Shown here: positions 1-6,992 of the stretch, in pieces
Layout of the letters: the number at the start of each line of letters is the position of its first letter
Numbering within the stretch: position 1 is the stretch's first letter
Assembly (NCBI GenBank): GCA_030740295.1
Contig: JASLXP010000903.1
Location: 1 to 10,884, forward strand
Source: Planctomycetota bacterium
GTDB lineage: Bacteria > Planctomycetota > PUPC01 > JACPCR01
Length of the DNA: 10,884 nt
Direction of reading: 5' to 3'
Translations under genes and position numbers: made by a program
Notes under the pieces: model-generated
Seen by the model: the letters and a program-made list of their open reading frames with translations, nothing else
Told to the model about the DNA's origin: nothing
Databases searched by the model: none

Positions 1-1429
1 TGGCCAGGGACTTCCGATAGGCTGCATCCGCTTCGTCGAACTGTCCGGCCATCCGGTACACCATCCCAATCTGGTGCCAGGCGGTCGCTACGGAGCCTGG
101 CTCATCAAGCTCTTGGTAGATTGTCAGGGCCTCGTGAAAACCGGCCAGTGCCTCCTCATAACGCTTCTGGTCCATTCGGGCCGTGGCGAGATGTTCCTTT
201 AATACTGCGAATTCTCTTTGCCGTCCTGCCTGTTCAGTCAATCGGATGCCCTCCTCGTAGGCATCCGCGGCTGCGTCCAGCCGCCCGATGCCTGCCAGGC
301 AGTCGCCTATTTCCGTGAGGCAGACCGAGGCCATTTGGGCTGCGGCTTCACGTCCCGCATCAGACTGGGCCTGGAATCGGGTCCGGGCCTCCTCCAGGAA
401 CGGAAGTGCGTCATCGGACTGCCCGGCCATGCTGAGCACCCGGCCCATGCGAAAGTGAGCCACGGCCAGATCGTAATCGGCACCGGGGTAGGCATCTTCG
501 CCCGCGGCCTGGCACTGCTGGAGCAGGTCCTGCGCGGCCTGAAAGGCGCCGGGCAGATCCCCACGTTCGAGCAGGCGATCGACGGATTTGCCGGCGTCCA
601 GGTATCGGGCTTTGCTCCAATCCCCCAGTTCGCCCGCCGCTTCTTTGCGGATGGCCACCACTGCTTCCATGGCCCGGGGCCGCCCAAGAAACCGGATCAA
701 GTCCTCAACCTTCGAGGCTTCGCCCACCACATCTTCCGGCGAGGCGTGGCCGGCGAGCCATTCCAGCCAGGCCAGCAGGTTCGGCAGCTCCAGGAGTGTC
801 AACTGCGCGGCCAATTCGGCGTTCTTGGATTGTTGCTCGTAAAGGAATCGGCAAAGCGCGCCCATGCCGGACGACCATGCCTCTTCGAGGGCCGACGCCG
901 AAGGCATGGGGTCGATTTCGTCCCGACTGCGCAGATAGGCTGGCAGGGCCGGGTCGAGCCGGAAGTGCCCGTCCCGGATGTGCGAGGCAAGGCCGACTTC
1001 CTGGAGGGCCGAGAGGAGATCCTGGGCGGAGGGGAGAGGGGGGAGGGGAGAGGAGGGAGGAGCTTCTTTCTGTGCTGTTTCTGTCTCAACTTCCTCGTCG
1101 CTCCGGGCTGTGAGAGCATCACGAATTACTTCAAACATAATGCGCACAACTTCCTGGTGCGCGCCGCCCTGAAAAGGCGCCAGCACTTGCACGGCTCTTC
1201 GCATTTCTTCCGGCAGGCGCAGCAGGGAGAGCTCCAGGCTGGCGAAGAGGGACTGCTCCCGGTCGTCGGGATGCTTTTCGTGCAGGCGGGCCATGAGGGT
1301 GTGCAGATTTTCGGTGGTGGAGCGCACGCCGCGGCGGGCCACCTCACGGGCGAGGAGGACCAGTGCGCGGGCGTGGCAGTTCACGGCCTCGACCAGGTCG
1401 CGGATCTCTTCCGGGGTGCCGCCGGGGTC
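1..1429 (-). CDS. Winged-helix/TPR C-terminal segment of the interrupted NLR-like gene (partial)
   Basis: The frame directly after the second TAG is open for 476 codons to the window edge. It begins DPGGTPEEIRDLVEAV and continues HARALVLLAREVARRG (19-34), the expected continuation of an NB-ARC module, so it completes the preceding segment. A Pro/Ser-rich linker lies at about 124-135 (PPSSPLPPLPS). From about residue 320, repeated helix pairs with the TPR pattern are visible, including AHFRMGRVLSMAGQSDDAL, LTEIGDCLAGIGRLDAAAD, RMDQKRYEEALAGFHEAL and WHQIGMVYRMAGQFDEAD; the last is cut by position 1. TPRs in such proteins usually act as the sensor or scaffold. If it were translated alone, the first candidate starts would be GTG 1384 or ATG 1294, neither with a Shine-Dalgarno-like site. 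There are no frameshifts, which argues against long-standing decay. Confidence 0.82.
1031..1058. repeat. Tandem 14-nt G-rich repeat with G-quadruplex pattern, inside the TPR-segment coding region
   Basis: Two adjacent 14-nt units (1031-1044 and 1045-1058) differ at one base (GGGGAGAGGGGGGA, then GGGGAGAGGAGGGA). On the plus strand four G-runs of at least three lie within 26 nt (1031-1034, 1038-1043, 1045-1048, 1054-1056), which fits a G-quadruplex pattern. The coding (minus) strand is C-rich and gives the Pro/Ser linker. The unit length is not a multiple of three, so gain or loss of one unit would shift the frame. Confidence 0.75.
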
Positions 1430-3139
1430 CTAGGCTTCCGGCTCCAGGCCCTCGTTGGCCATCACCTGGCTTACCAGCTCGACTGCGTCGGTCCGGGCCA
1501 GGCGGCCGAGGCGGATCTCGTGCTTGCGGGCATCGAACGGTTCCGGCAACGGCTCACGGGTGGTGAAGATCAGGCGCGTCTCCGGGGCCGATTCCTGCAA
1601 GAGGCGGCACTGCTCGAAGAGATCATCGACATCCGGGGCCGAGGCCGGCACGTTGCCCTCCTGGTCGGGCAGTACCGTTTCCAGGTTGTCGATCACGATC
1701 ACCGTCCGTTCCTGGCCAAGGGCCCGTTGCACAGGCTGGAGGGCCTCTTCCAGGTCCGAGAACTGGACGATGGACCACGAATCTGTCGGGAGCAGTTGCC
1801 GGCCCAGGTGGTCGAGGACCCCGCGCAGGTCTGAGTAGTCCTCCATACAGACGAAGACCGCCCGGCGGAAGCGTCCGGAGCCCACCAGCCAGCGGGCCGC
1901 TTCGCAGGCCAGCTCGGTTTTGCCTTCCCCGCCCTGGCCGCGGAGGACCACGTATTGGGCGCCCCCATGAAACAGGCGCTCCAGGGCCAGCAGCTCGCGG
2001 CTCCGTCCGTGGAAGTGGTGCTTTGGCGGTGAGGGCAGGTCGCCCAGGCTGAGTTTCCTTTGCCGGGCCATCAACTTCTTGGCGGCATCCGAGTGCAGGA
2101 TCTGGAAGAGCTGCGGGTCTTCCTCTTCCTGGTAGAGGACCGGCACAAACCAGTCCTGCAGGTGGAGGTCTCCCGCGGCCATGATCTTTGCGCGCCAGGT
2201 ATCTTCGGCGAGGGCGCACTGCCCCTTGAGCATGGCGGCCCCGACCCGTTCGCCCGCGGCAAGGGAACGGTAAAAGGCATCGACGAACCTCCGTGCGGTC
2301 TCGACCAGCACGCTGTGGCTCATGGCCACGACCGATGCCACCCCTTTATCCAGCAACTGGCCGGCAACGGAAGCATTGACCTCCTCTTCGGATTTGGCGG
2401 TCTGGCATGCCTCCAGAAAAACGAGCGGGATGCGGTATTCCTTCAACGCCCTGGCCAGCTCGTCCGCGGGGATCGATTCCGAGGCCCGCTTGATAAGCTT
2501 GCCCCCGTCTTTTGGGTCCTCGAAGCAGAGCGCGCCCAGGCCGTGGCGCTTATCGTAGACCCCGTGCCCATCGAAGTGGACCACGTGGTACGGCTCGCCT
2601 TTCGTGTCTGCCTCTCCGAGGGCTTTCTTCAAGGCGGGGAAGGTCGGCGGCTCCAAAACGGTCAGCTCGGCGAGGTCCCCCAGATCGGTCACGGCCTGTA
2701 CCAGGGGCCCGGCGCTGGCCCGGTGGTCAATGTATCCGACACCCTCCTCCTCCGGCCGGGGACTGAGCAGCAGAATCCGGATTGGGAGCTCGTTGTTTGC
2801 GGGCGGCCGCGGGCTGTGGAACGGCATCCGCCGCCGCACTCGGACCGGATGTTTGCCCTGGAAGAGCCAGTCTTCGCAGTCGTGGACCAGCTCCCACGGG
2901 AGCGCCATCAGGAGGCAGGCCGCTGCCTGGGCTGCCGCGGTCTCCTCTTCCGATGCGCCCTCGATGAGCTCGGTATCCACCTGAATTGAGAACCGCCGTT
3001 CCGCGTTCCCCGCGCTCTTTGCCCATTCGGCAAGCTGCTCCTTCCCGGACTCTGTACTGAGCGCGGCATCGAACAGTTGCCGTCCCCAGACCTCCAGGTT
3101 CTCTTCAATCTTCTTTGCCCGATCGGCGAACAGCCCCAC
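1430..3139 (-). CDS. CHAT (caspase-like) and NB-ARC/STAND ATPase segment
   Basis: If started at the GTG at 3139 this segment is 569 aa, but the same frame is open up to the first TAG, and the 21 codons before the GTG (beginning PLGPIEAGDLRWYLE) are conserved CHAT-leader sequence, so 3139 is probably not a true start; no ribosome binding site precedes it. The CHAT dyad is visible as HFDGHG (H192) and LEACQT (C245), as in caspase-like peptidases activated by NLR-like switches. The ATPase shows a P-loop GQGGEGKT (401-408, K407), Walker B TVIVIDN (479-485, D484) and a sensor-like RLIFTTRE (522-529). HFHGRSRELLALERLF (375-390) is the usual lead-in to the NB-ARC module. The segment stops at TAG 1432-1430 in the acidic loop after VSQVMANEGLEPEA, before the winged-helix part that an NB-ARC protein needs. 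Protein substrate and trigger are unknown. Confidence 0.9.
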   Translation of the reverse strand: MGLFADRAKKIEENLEVWGRQLFDAALSTESGKEQLAEWAKSAGNAERRFSIQVDTELIEGASEEETAAAQAAACLLMALPWELVHDCEDWLFQGKHPVRVRRRMPFHSPRPPANNELPIRILLLSPRPEEEGVGYIDHRASAGPLVQAVTDLGDLAELTVLEPPTFPALKKALGEADTKGEPYHVVHFDGHGVYDKRHGLGALCFEDPKDGGKLIKRASESIPADELARALKEYRIPLVFLEACQTAKSEEEVNASVAGQLLDKGVASVVAMSHSVLVETARRFVDAFYRSLAAGERVGAAMLKGQCALAEDTWRAKIMAAGDLHLQDWFVPVLYQEEEDPQLFQILHSDAAKKLMARQRKLSLGDLPSPPKHHFHGRSRELLALERLFHGGAQYVVLRGQGGEGKTELACEAARWLVGSGRFRRAVFVCMEDYSDLRGVLDHLGRQLLPTDSWSIVQFSDLEEALQPVQRALGQERTVIVIDNLETVLPDQEGNVPASAPDVDDLFEQCRLLQESAPETRLIFTTREPLPEPFDARKHEIRLGRLARTDAVELVSQVMANEGLEPEA

Positions 3140-3202
3140 GGGCCAGATGTAGAAATTTTCGAGATACCAGCGCAGGTCCCCCGCTTCGATGGGCCCCAGC
3201 GG

Positions 3203-3802
3203 CTAGGTGAATTGAAAGGCCCGGCTCTCGGTCTCCCGCCCTTCCGCGGGCCGGTGCACCACGACCGCCCGGGCCGAGACGCGCTGTTTGCCCTCCGTGA
3301 TTTCGAGCTCCGGCTCGGAAAGCTTGAGCAGCAGCTCATCGAGGGGCTGGGCGGCGATCTCCGGCTGCTCTTCTGGTTTGTCAGGAAGCTGCTCGCCAAG
3401 GCCCACCATGATCTTTGGCATCGCCTCCCCTAATGCCCCGGGCTTATCAGGGTCGATCATCACGCAGAGCTTCTCATCTGGAATCCACGCTTTGACAGCC
3501 TCCGGTTTCAGGGGCGGCAACAGGATCGGCACGATCCGAAAATTCTCGTTGGTCTTCTGTATTTCCCTGGCCTTATCGACTTCCCAGCGCACCCATTCGG
3601 AATTCACCGTCACATCACTGAGGACCAGGATGAAATGCTTGGCGTCCTCAATGGCCTTCAACAGTTCATCATCGAGGTCGTCCCCCGCCCGCAGCTCATA
3701 CGCGTCGAGCCAGACCTCCTGATCCAGACCTTCAAGGGATTCCTGAAGCTGGAGGACAAAGGGCTTATCCTTTGAGTGATGTGAAATGAATATATGAGCC
3801 AT
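3203..3802 (-). CDS. TIR domain protein (N-terminal segment of the interrupted NLR-like gene)
   Basis: The product is 199 aa from ATG 3802 to TAG 3205-3203. An upstream in-frame GTG at 3811 is possible, but the TIR fold begins straight after the ATG (MAHIFISHHSKDK), so I chose the ATG; neither start has a well-spaced Shine-Dalgarno sequence. TIR hallmarks are FISHHSKDK (residues 4-12), WLDAYELRAGD (31-41), a core strand HFILVLSD (56-63) and SEWVRWEV (68-75). E74 sits where NADase-type TIR domains carry the catalytic glutamate, so NAD+ cleavage is possible but not shown. Residues from about 155 to 199 do not belong to TIR: they look like the beta-rich element that precedes CHAT domains, and they break off at the TAG, with their natural continuation directly after it in frame. 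By itself this would be a free TIR protein with a tail; TIR proteins usually act after oligomerisation by a partner domain. Confidence 0.88.
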   Translation of the reverse strand: MAHIFISHHSKDKPFVLQLQESLEGLDQEVWLDAYELRAGDDLDDELLKAIEDAKHFILVLSDVTVNSEWVRWEVDKAREIQKTNENFRIVPILLPPLKPEAVKAWIPDEKLCVMIDPDKPGALGEAMPKIMVGLGEQLPDKPEEQPEIAAQPLDELLLKLSEPELEITEGKQRVSARAVVVHRPAEGRETESRAFQFT

Positions 3803-3811
3803 CCCTTTCAC

Positions 3812-3971
3812 CGCGATGAGGAGCAGGATAGTAGAACCACCAAAGCTGCGTCAGCTCTCAGCTACAACCAAAAGAGAACAGTTGATTCTCCTGATTCCAT
3901 TCAGAAATCCGAATAGAGAATGACGATTCTTGATCTCTGATTTCTGAAGTCAAGCATTCGTTTGAGGAGCT
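3812..3971. other. Intergenic region between cheR and the TIR gene
   Basis: This 160-nt stretch is clearly AT-richer than its neighbours and has no convincing ORF. It contains the nested inverted repeat at 3900-3948 and a small hairpin (AGCTG, loop CGT, CAGCT) at 3844-3856. On the minus strand TTGACT occurs at 3953-3948 and could be a -35 box for the TIR gene, but I find no good -10 box at 16-18 nt, so I do not call a promoter. Confidence 0.5.
3900..3948. repeat. Nested inverted repeat downstream of cheR
   Basis: The outer arms TTCAGAAATC (3900-3909) and GATTTCTGAA (3939-3948) are perfect 10-bp complements. Inside lies a second hairpin, AGAAT (3917-3921), loop GACG, ATTCT (3926-3930). It begins 24 nt after the cheR stop, so it could end or stabilise the che transcript, but no T-run follows on the minus strand, so it is not a classic intrinsic terminator. 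Confidence 0.5.
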
Positions 3972-4808
3972 TTATCCAGGTTGCCGGTAGCAGATGGTTC
4001 TGCCGAAGGTCACCTGTTCCAGGGAGGATTCCTGGTGCAACAGGTTTTCTGAAGAGCCGAGGAGCAGGTAGCCGTCGGGTGCGAGGATGCGTTCGACTTT
4101 TTTCAGGATGTTTCGCTTGGTTTCCTCGGAAAAATAGATGAGGACATTGCGAAGGAAGACGAAATCCGGATTGGCCAGGACGGGCCAGGGGGCGATGAGA
4201 TTGAACTGTTCAAATTCCACTCGTTTGCGGGTGGCGTCCTTCAGTTCCCATGTATCTGATTCAATTCCGGTGAAGTACTCTTCCTTATATCTGGAAGGAA
4301 GCCCTCGATTGATCTCGAAAGTCGAGTACTGGCCCAGTCGAGCTCTATCGAGAAACGCTTCAGATAAATCGATGGCGATGATCCGGACATTCCAGGTTAC
4401 GAGCTGCGGGAATTTCTCCTGGAGCAGTATGGCAACGCTGTATGGCTCCTGTCCTGTTGAACATCCGACAGACCAGATGGTCAGAGTCTTGCGCTTTTCA
4501 CGTTTTTGAATCAGGTCCGGCAAGATGAATTCTTCACAGGCATCGAATGGAAACCTGTCTCGAAAGAAAAAAGTCTCGCCTGTGGCAAATGCCTGGGCCA
4601 CTTCCTCACGCAGGCCCTGGAGCTTGTTTCCATGAAGATGGCGGACGAGCTCCTGGAGGTCCCTGAGTTCGTGTTTCCGGAGTATCGGTCCTAACCGATT
4701 ATGGATCAGGTAGTCTTTTTCGGGCTGGAGAATGATCCCTATGTCATCCTCCACAACCTGGCGGATGTAATCGTGCGGTTTAAGCGCGTGGAACTCGCTG
4801 GAGCTCAT
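3972..4808 (-). CDS. cheR: CheR chemotaxis methyltransferase
   Basis: The 278-aa product is close to the usual CheR length. It transfers methyl groups from S-adenosylmethionine to glutamates on chemoreceptors in the cytoplasm, countering CheB during adaptation. Visible parts are an N-terminal all-helical domain (about 1-75), the conserved TGETFFFRD (77-84), the SAM-binding loop SVGCSTGQEPYS (113-124), the acidic end of the next strand AIDLSE (145-150), and FLRNVLIYF (218-226), the family signature near the active site. I see no beta-subdomain loss and no C-terminal pentapeptide-binding TPR extension. The start ATG overlaps the cheB stop in the tetranucleotide ATGA (4808-4805), indicating translational coupling. 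The stop is TAA. Confidence 0.96.
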   Translation of the reverse strand: MSSSEFHALKPHDYIRQVVEDDIGIILQPEKDYLIHNRLGPILRKHELRDLQELVRHLHGNKLQGLREEVAQAFATGETFFFRDRFPFDACEEFILPDLIQKREKRKTLTIWSVGCSTGQEPYSVAILLQEKFPQLVTWNVRIIAIDLSEAFLDRARLGQYSTFEINRGLPSRYKEEYFTGIESDTWELKDATRKRVEFEQFNLIAPWPVLANPDFVFLRNVLIYFSEETKRNILKKVERILAPDGYLLLGSSENLLHQESSLEQVTFGRTICYRQPG

Positions 4809-5887
4809 GGTTTCCAGGCTCTGTTCTGAGCGACTCGGGTGGCGATTTCGGAATAGATGCCGTCCAGCGGAACAACAGAGTGCGCGACGCCGGCTTCGGC
4901 GACGGCCCTCGGCATGCCCCAGATGGTGCTCGTTCCTCTGTCCTGCGCGATGACCTGTCCGCCAGCCTCGGCGAGCGCGGTACAGCCGTTCAGCCCGTCT
5001 TTTCCCATGCCGGTGAGGATGGCGCAGACGGCCCTGCCGCCAACTGCTTTGACAACGCTTTCGAGCATCACATCGACTGAAGGGCGGCAGTTGTTCACTC
5101 TCGGGCTGCGGTGCAACTGAACCTTCAGTTCGATGGCCTCTTTAGTTATGCCCATATGATGGTCACCGGGCGCAATCAACACCATGCCCGGCCTTAAGGA
5201 TTCCCCGCCCACTGGTTCAATCACATCAAGCTGGGACTGGGTTGACAGCCTCTCCGCAAGGATGCGGGTGAAGTTGGCCGGCATGTGCTGTACGACCATG
5301 ACAGGCACGGGAAAGTCTGCAGGAAAACGGGGCATCAGATCGCTGAACGCCTCGGGCCCTCCGGTGGAAGCACCGATAACGACTAAATCTAATCGCCTGC
5401 TGGCGGGACGAGAAGGTCCTGCCACGGCCGGCGGTTTGCTCGAAGTGGGCGTCGCCTGAAACGCGGCGGCCCGCGACTCTTCGGCAACGAGCTCTTTGAT
5501 TTTCGGAACGACCGTCTTCCGAATCTGATCCTCAACGGCGGCGCGATTATCCATCTGCGCGGCCTTGGGAAGGTAATCGTCTGCTCCGAACAGGAGAGCA
5601 TCGACCGTTTCTGTGGCGCCCTTTTTCGTGAGCGCGCTGTACATGAGGATTCTGGTCCTGCGGTCCCGCTTACGGAGTTCCTTAAGCGTCGACAGCCCAT
5701 CGAGGACAGGCATGATCACATCGAGGATGACGATGTCTGGCTTGTGGACCTCGAATTTCTCGATGGCGATTTGCCCGTTCTCTGCCGTGGCGACGACCTG
5801 GAATCCTGGCGTCTCAGCGAGGACTTTGCTCAGGATGCCACGAATGGCGATAGCGTCATCAACAACGAGAATTCTTGTGATTTTCAT
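4805..5887 (-). CDS. cheB: CheB protein-glutamate methylesterase/glutamine deamidase with receiver domain
   Basis: The 360-aa product has the full CheB layout. The receiver domain (about 1-125) has the acidic pair D10/D11, phospho-acceptor D56 in VILDVIMP and K108 in DYLPKAA. A Ala/Pro/Ser-rich linker (about 138-165) follows, then the methylesterase domain (about 166-355) with catalytic S174 in IGASTGG, H201 in VVQHMP and D297 in GMGKDG. All three catalytic residues are present. It removes methyl groups from receptor glutamates when phosphorylated by CheA. The ATG at 5887 lies 5 nt after the cheY stop, and the gene overlaps cheR by 4 nt, so cheY-cheB-cheR are very probably cotranscribed. The stop is TGA. 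Confidence 0.97.
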   Translation of the reverse strand: MKITRILVVDDAIAIRGILSKVLAETPGFQVVATAENGQIAIEKFEVHKPDIVILDVIMPVLDGLSTLKELRKRDRRTRILMYSALTKKGATETVDALLFGADDYLPKAAQMDNRAAVEDQIRKTVVPKIKELVAEESRAAAFQATPTSSKPPAVAGPSRPASRRLDLVVIGASTGGPEAFSDLMPRFPADFPVPVMVVQHMPANFTRILAERLSTQSQLDVIEPVGGESLRPGMVLIAPGDHHMGITKEAIELKVQLHRSPRVNNCRPSVDVMLESVVKAVGGRAVCAILTGMGKDGLNGCTALAEAGGQVIAQDRGTSTIWGMPRAVAEAGVAHSVVPLDGIYSEIATRVAQNRAWKP

Positions 5888-5892
5888 TTCTG

Positions 5893-6255
5893 TCAGCCCA
5901 GGCCGATCTGTTTCATTTTCTGCTGCAAAACTTCTGCGGAAACCGGCTTGGCAAGGAATTCATCAGCCCCGCGCATCAGGGCCTTGATGACCAGTGATGG
6001 CTGATGCTCCGTCGTGGCCATGATGATACGCATGGCATCGTTTTCCGGCTTCTTGCGCAACTCGGTCAGTAACTCCAGGCCGTCCATAACCGGCATGTTG
6101 AGGTCCGTGATGACGAGTTTGATTCCCTGGCCGTCAAGCCTTTCAAGCGCGTCCTGGCCGTGTTCGGCTTCCAAAACTTCGTGCCCCATACTGCGCAGCA
6201 TGTCGCCAAGGATCTGTCTGAGCGATTTGGAGTCGTCTACGATGAGGACGTTCAT
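5893..6255 (-). CDS. cheY: CheY-type single-domain response regulator
   Basis: The 120-aa product is a stand-alone receiver domain: acidic pair D7/D8 (LIVDDS), phospho-acceptor D51 (VITDLNMPVMDG), the conserved Thr in MATT (81/82) and K103 in FLAKPV. It would accept phosphate from CheA and bind the flagellar switch or another output; position in the cluster favours CheY over an unrelated receiver. A GAAGG Shine-Dalgarno-like site (6265-6261) sits 5 nt before the ATG. The Thr-Glu-His that follows (TTEHQ) and an A/G position before the conserved lysine are typical of CheY-like rather than DNA-binding regulators. It could equally be a phosphate sink. The stop is TGA. Confidence 0.93.
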   Translation of the reverse strand: MNVLIVDDSKSLRQILGDMLRSMGHEVLEAEHGQDALERLDGQGIKLVITDLNMPVMDGLELLTELRKKPENDAMRIIMATTEHQPSLVIKALMRGADEFLAKPVSAEVLQQKMKQIGLG

Positions 6256-6292
6256 TCAAACCTTCGATGATCGTGGCTGGTGATCTTCTTTT

Positions 6293-6721
6293 TTAAGACA
6301 GTTCGCGCAGTAACTTACTCGAATCTATCAGAATCAGCAGGCGATTCTCAAACTTGAATGCTCCTCGCACGAGATCTCTGACGGGTCCCTGAAGAGTTTC
6401 CGGCGGCGGCTCCAGCTCATCCAGGTCCAGTTCAACGATGTCGCCGATATCATCCACCAGCAGGCTGACTGGCGAGCCATTGCCCCTGAGGACGACGTTG
6501 GCCTCTCTTGTCTCCTCAGTTGTTTCGCAATCCAGACGATGCCGCAGATCGATGGAAGGTATGATCTGCCCGCGCAGATTGATGAGGCCACGAAGCATGA
6601 CCGGGCTGAGCGGGACGGGGGTCACCTCAAAGTGGCGTGAGATTTCCTGGACCTCTTCGACGTCCACCGCCAGGAAATGTTCTGCCAGGTAGAATGTGCA
6701 GTAGTTCTTACTCTGTGACAT
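6293..6721 (-). CDS. cheW: CheW coupling protein
   Basis: The 142-aa single CheW domain links chemoreceptors to the CheA P5 domain in the signalling array at the inner membrane. Family signature is RGLINLRGQIIPSIDLR (44-60), followed by VSLLVDDIGDIVELD (85-99) and the C-terminal strand RLLILIDSSKLL. It starts at ATG 6721; no purine-rich ribosome binding site is visible just upstream, so initiation may be weak or not depend on Shine-Dalgarno pairing. It is the first gene after the 437-nt gap, 37 nt ahead of cheY, and would be the first gene of a transcript from the candidate promoter at 6853-6881. The stop is TAA. Confidence 0.95.
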   Translation of the reverse strand: MSQSKNYCTFYLAEHFLAVDVEEVQEISRHFEVTPVPLSPVMLRGLINLRGQIIPSIDLRHRLDCETTEETREANVVLRGNGSPVSLLVDDIGDIVELDLDELEPPPETLQGPVRDLVRGAFKFENRLLILIDSSKLLRELS

Positions 6722-6852
6722 GAGGCGCGGGTGCCCGATGGGTGGGGGTTCTGACGCGCTGTTGGCGTTCTTGGAGTGGGCTCAACGTCTTCTGCCCCAC
6801 TCACAATGCCCCAGGGACAGGAGGCGATAAGGAGTATCCGTAACTGGAACCA

Positions 6853-6881
6853 TTTATGAAAGCGACCACTGCGTCAGTCAA
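6853..6881 (-). promoter_or_regulatory. Candidate sigma70-type promoter for cheW-cheY-cheB-cheR
   Basis: On the minus strand TTGACT (6881-6876, 5 of 6 to consensus) and CATAAA (6858-6853, 4 of 6) are separated by exactly 17 nt. Transcription would begin near 6846, about 125 nt before the cheW ATG. The position upstream of a gene block that lacks another obvious promoter supports it; the match alone is not proof. Confidence 0.45.
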
Positions 6882-6980
6882 GTTAATTGCTGCACGCTGT
6901 ATTTGCGCCGGAGCATTGAATCTGTCTTTTGGTTTCCAGTCGTCAATCACCGCGCCACGGGAGCAGGCCAGGTGGTGGCG

Positions 6981-6992
6981 GGAAACGTTTCC
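6981..6992. promoter_or_regulatory. Perfect 12-bp palindrome, operator-like
   Basis: GGAAACGTTTCC is a perfect palindrome with a central CG, the form of many LacI/GalR-family operators. It lies about 100 nt upstream of the -35 box of the candidate cheW promoter. No such regulator gene is in the window, so the assignment is a guess. Confidence 0.35.

Larger units (their letters stand above)
1..3802 (-). other. Single TIR-CHAT-NB-ARC-TPR reading frame interrupted by two in-frame TAG codons (runs off the left edge)
   Basis: From the ATG at 3802 one codon register stays open to the window edge (1267 codons) except for TAG at 3205-3203 (codon 200) and TAG at 1432-1430 (codon 791). Domain order is TIR (about codons 1-140), CHAT-associated N-terminal beta region plus the helical start of CHAT (about 155-300, spanning the first TAG), CHAT protease-like core (about 340-560), NB-ARC ATPase (about 595-790), winged-helix-like region (about 800-960) and TPRs (about 1075-1267, cut by the edge). 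This is the layout of STAND/NLR-like conflict proteins: effector domains first, a nucleotide switch, then a repeat sensor. Seen: continuity of register, motifs and the two TAGs. Inferred: one ancestral gene. Whether it is now a pseudogene, a readthrough gene or three separate products is open. The three segments are listed separately below. Confidence 0.85.

Noticed and set aside
218..1834. 538-codon open frame on the plus strand across the second TAG
   Set aside because: It is codon-for-codon antisense to the NB-ARC/TPR frame; GC-rich codon use keeps it open and the minus-strand TAG reads as CTA (Leu). Its product shows no family motifs.
2060..2989. 309-codon open frame on the plus strand opposite the CHAT region
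   Set aside because: It is antisense to a segment with clear CHAT and ATPase motifs and has no recognisable features of its own.
3203..3205. Pyrrolysine coding at the TAGs
   Set aside because: Known pyrrolysine use is concentrated in methylamine methyltransferases; nothing in the window indicates a pyl system. Not excluded, but unsupported.
3900..3948. Intrinsic terminator after cheR
   Set aside because: The stem is AT-rich with a long loop and no T-run follows on the minus strand, so it was kept only as an inverted repeat.
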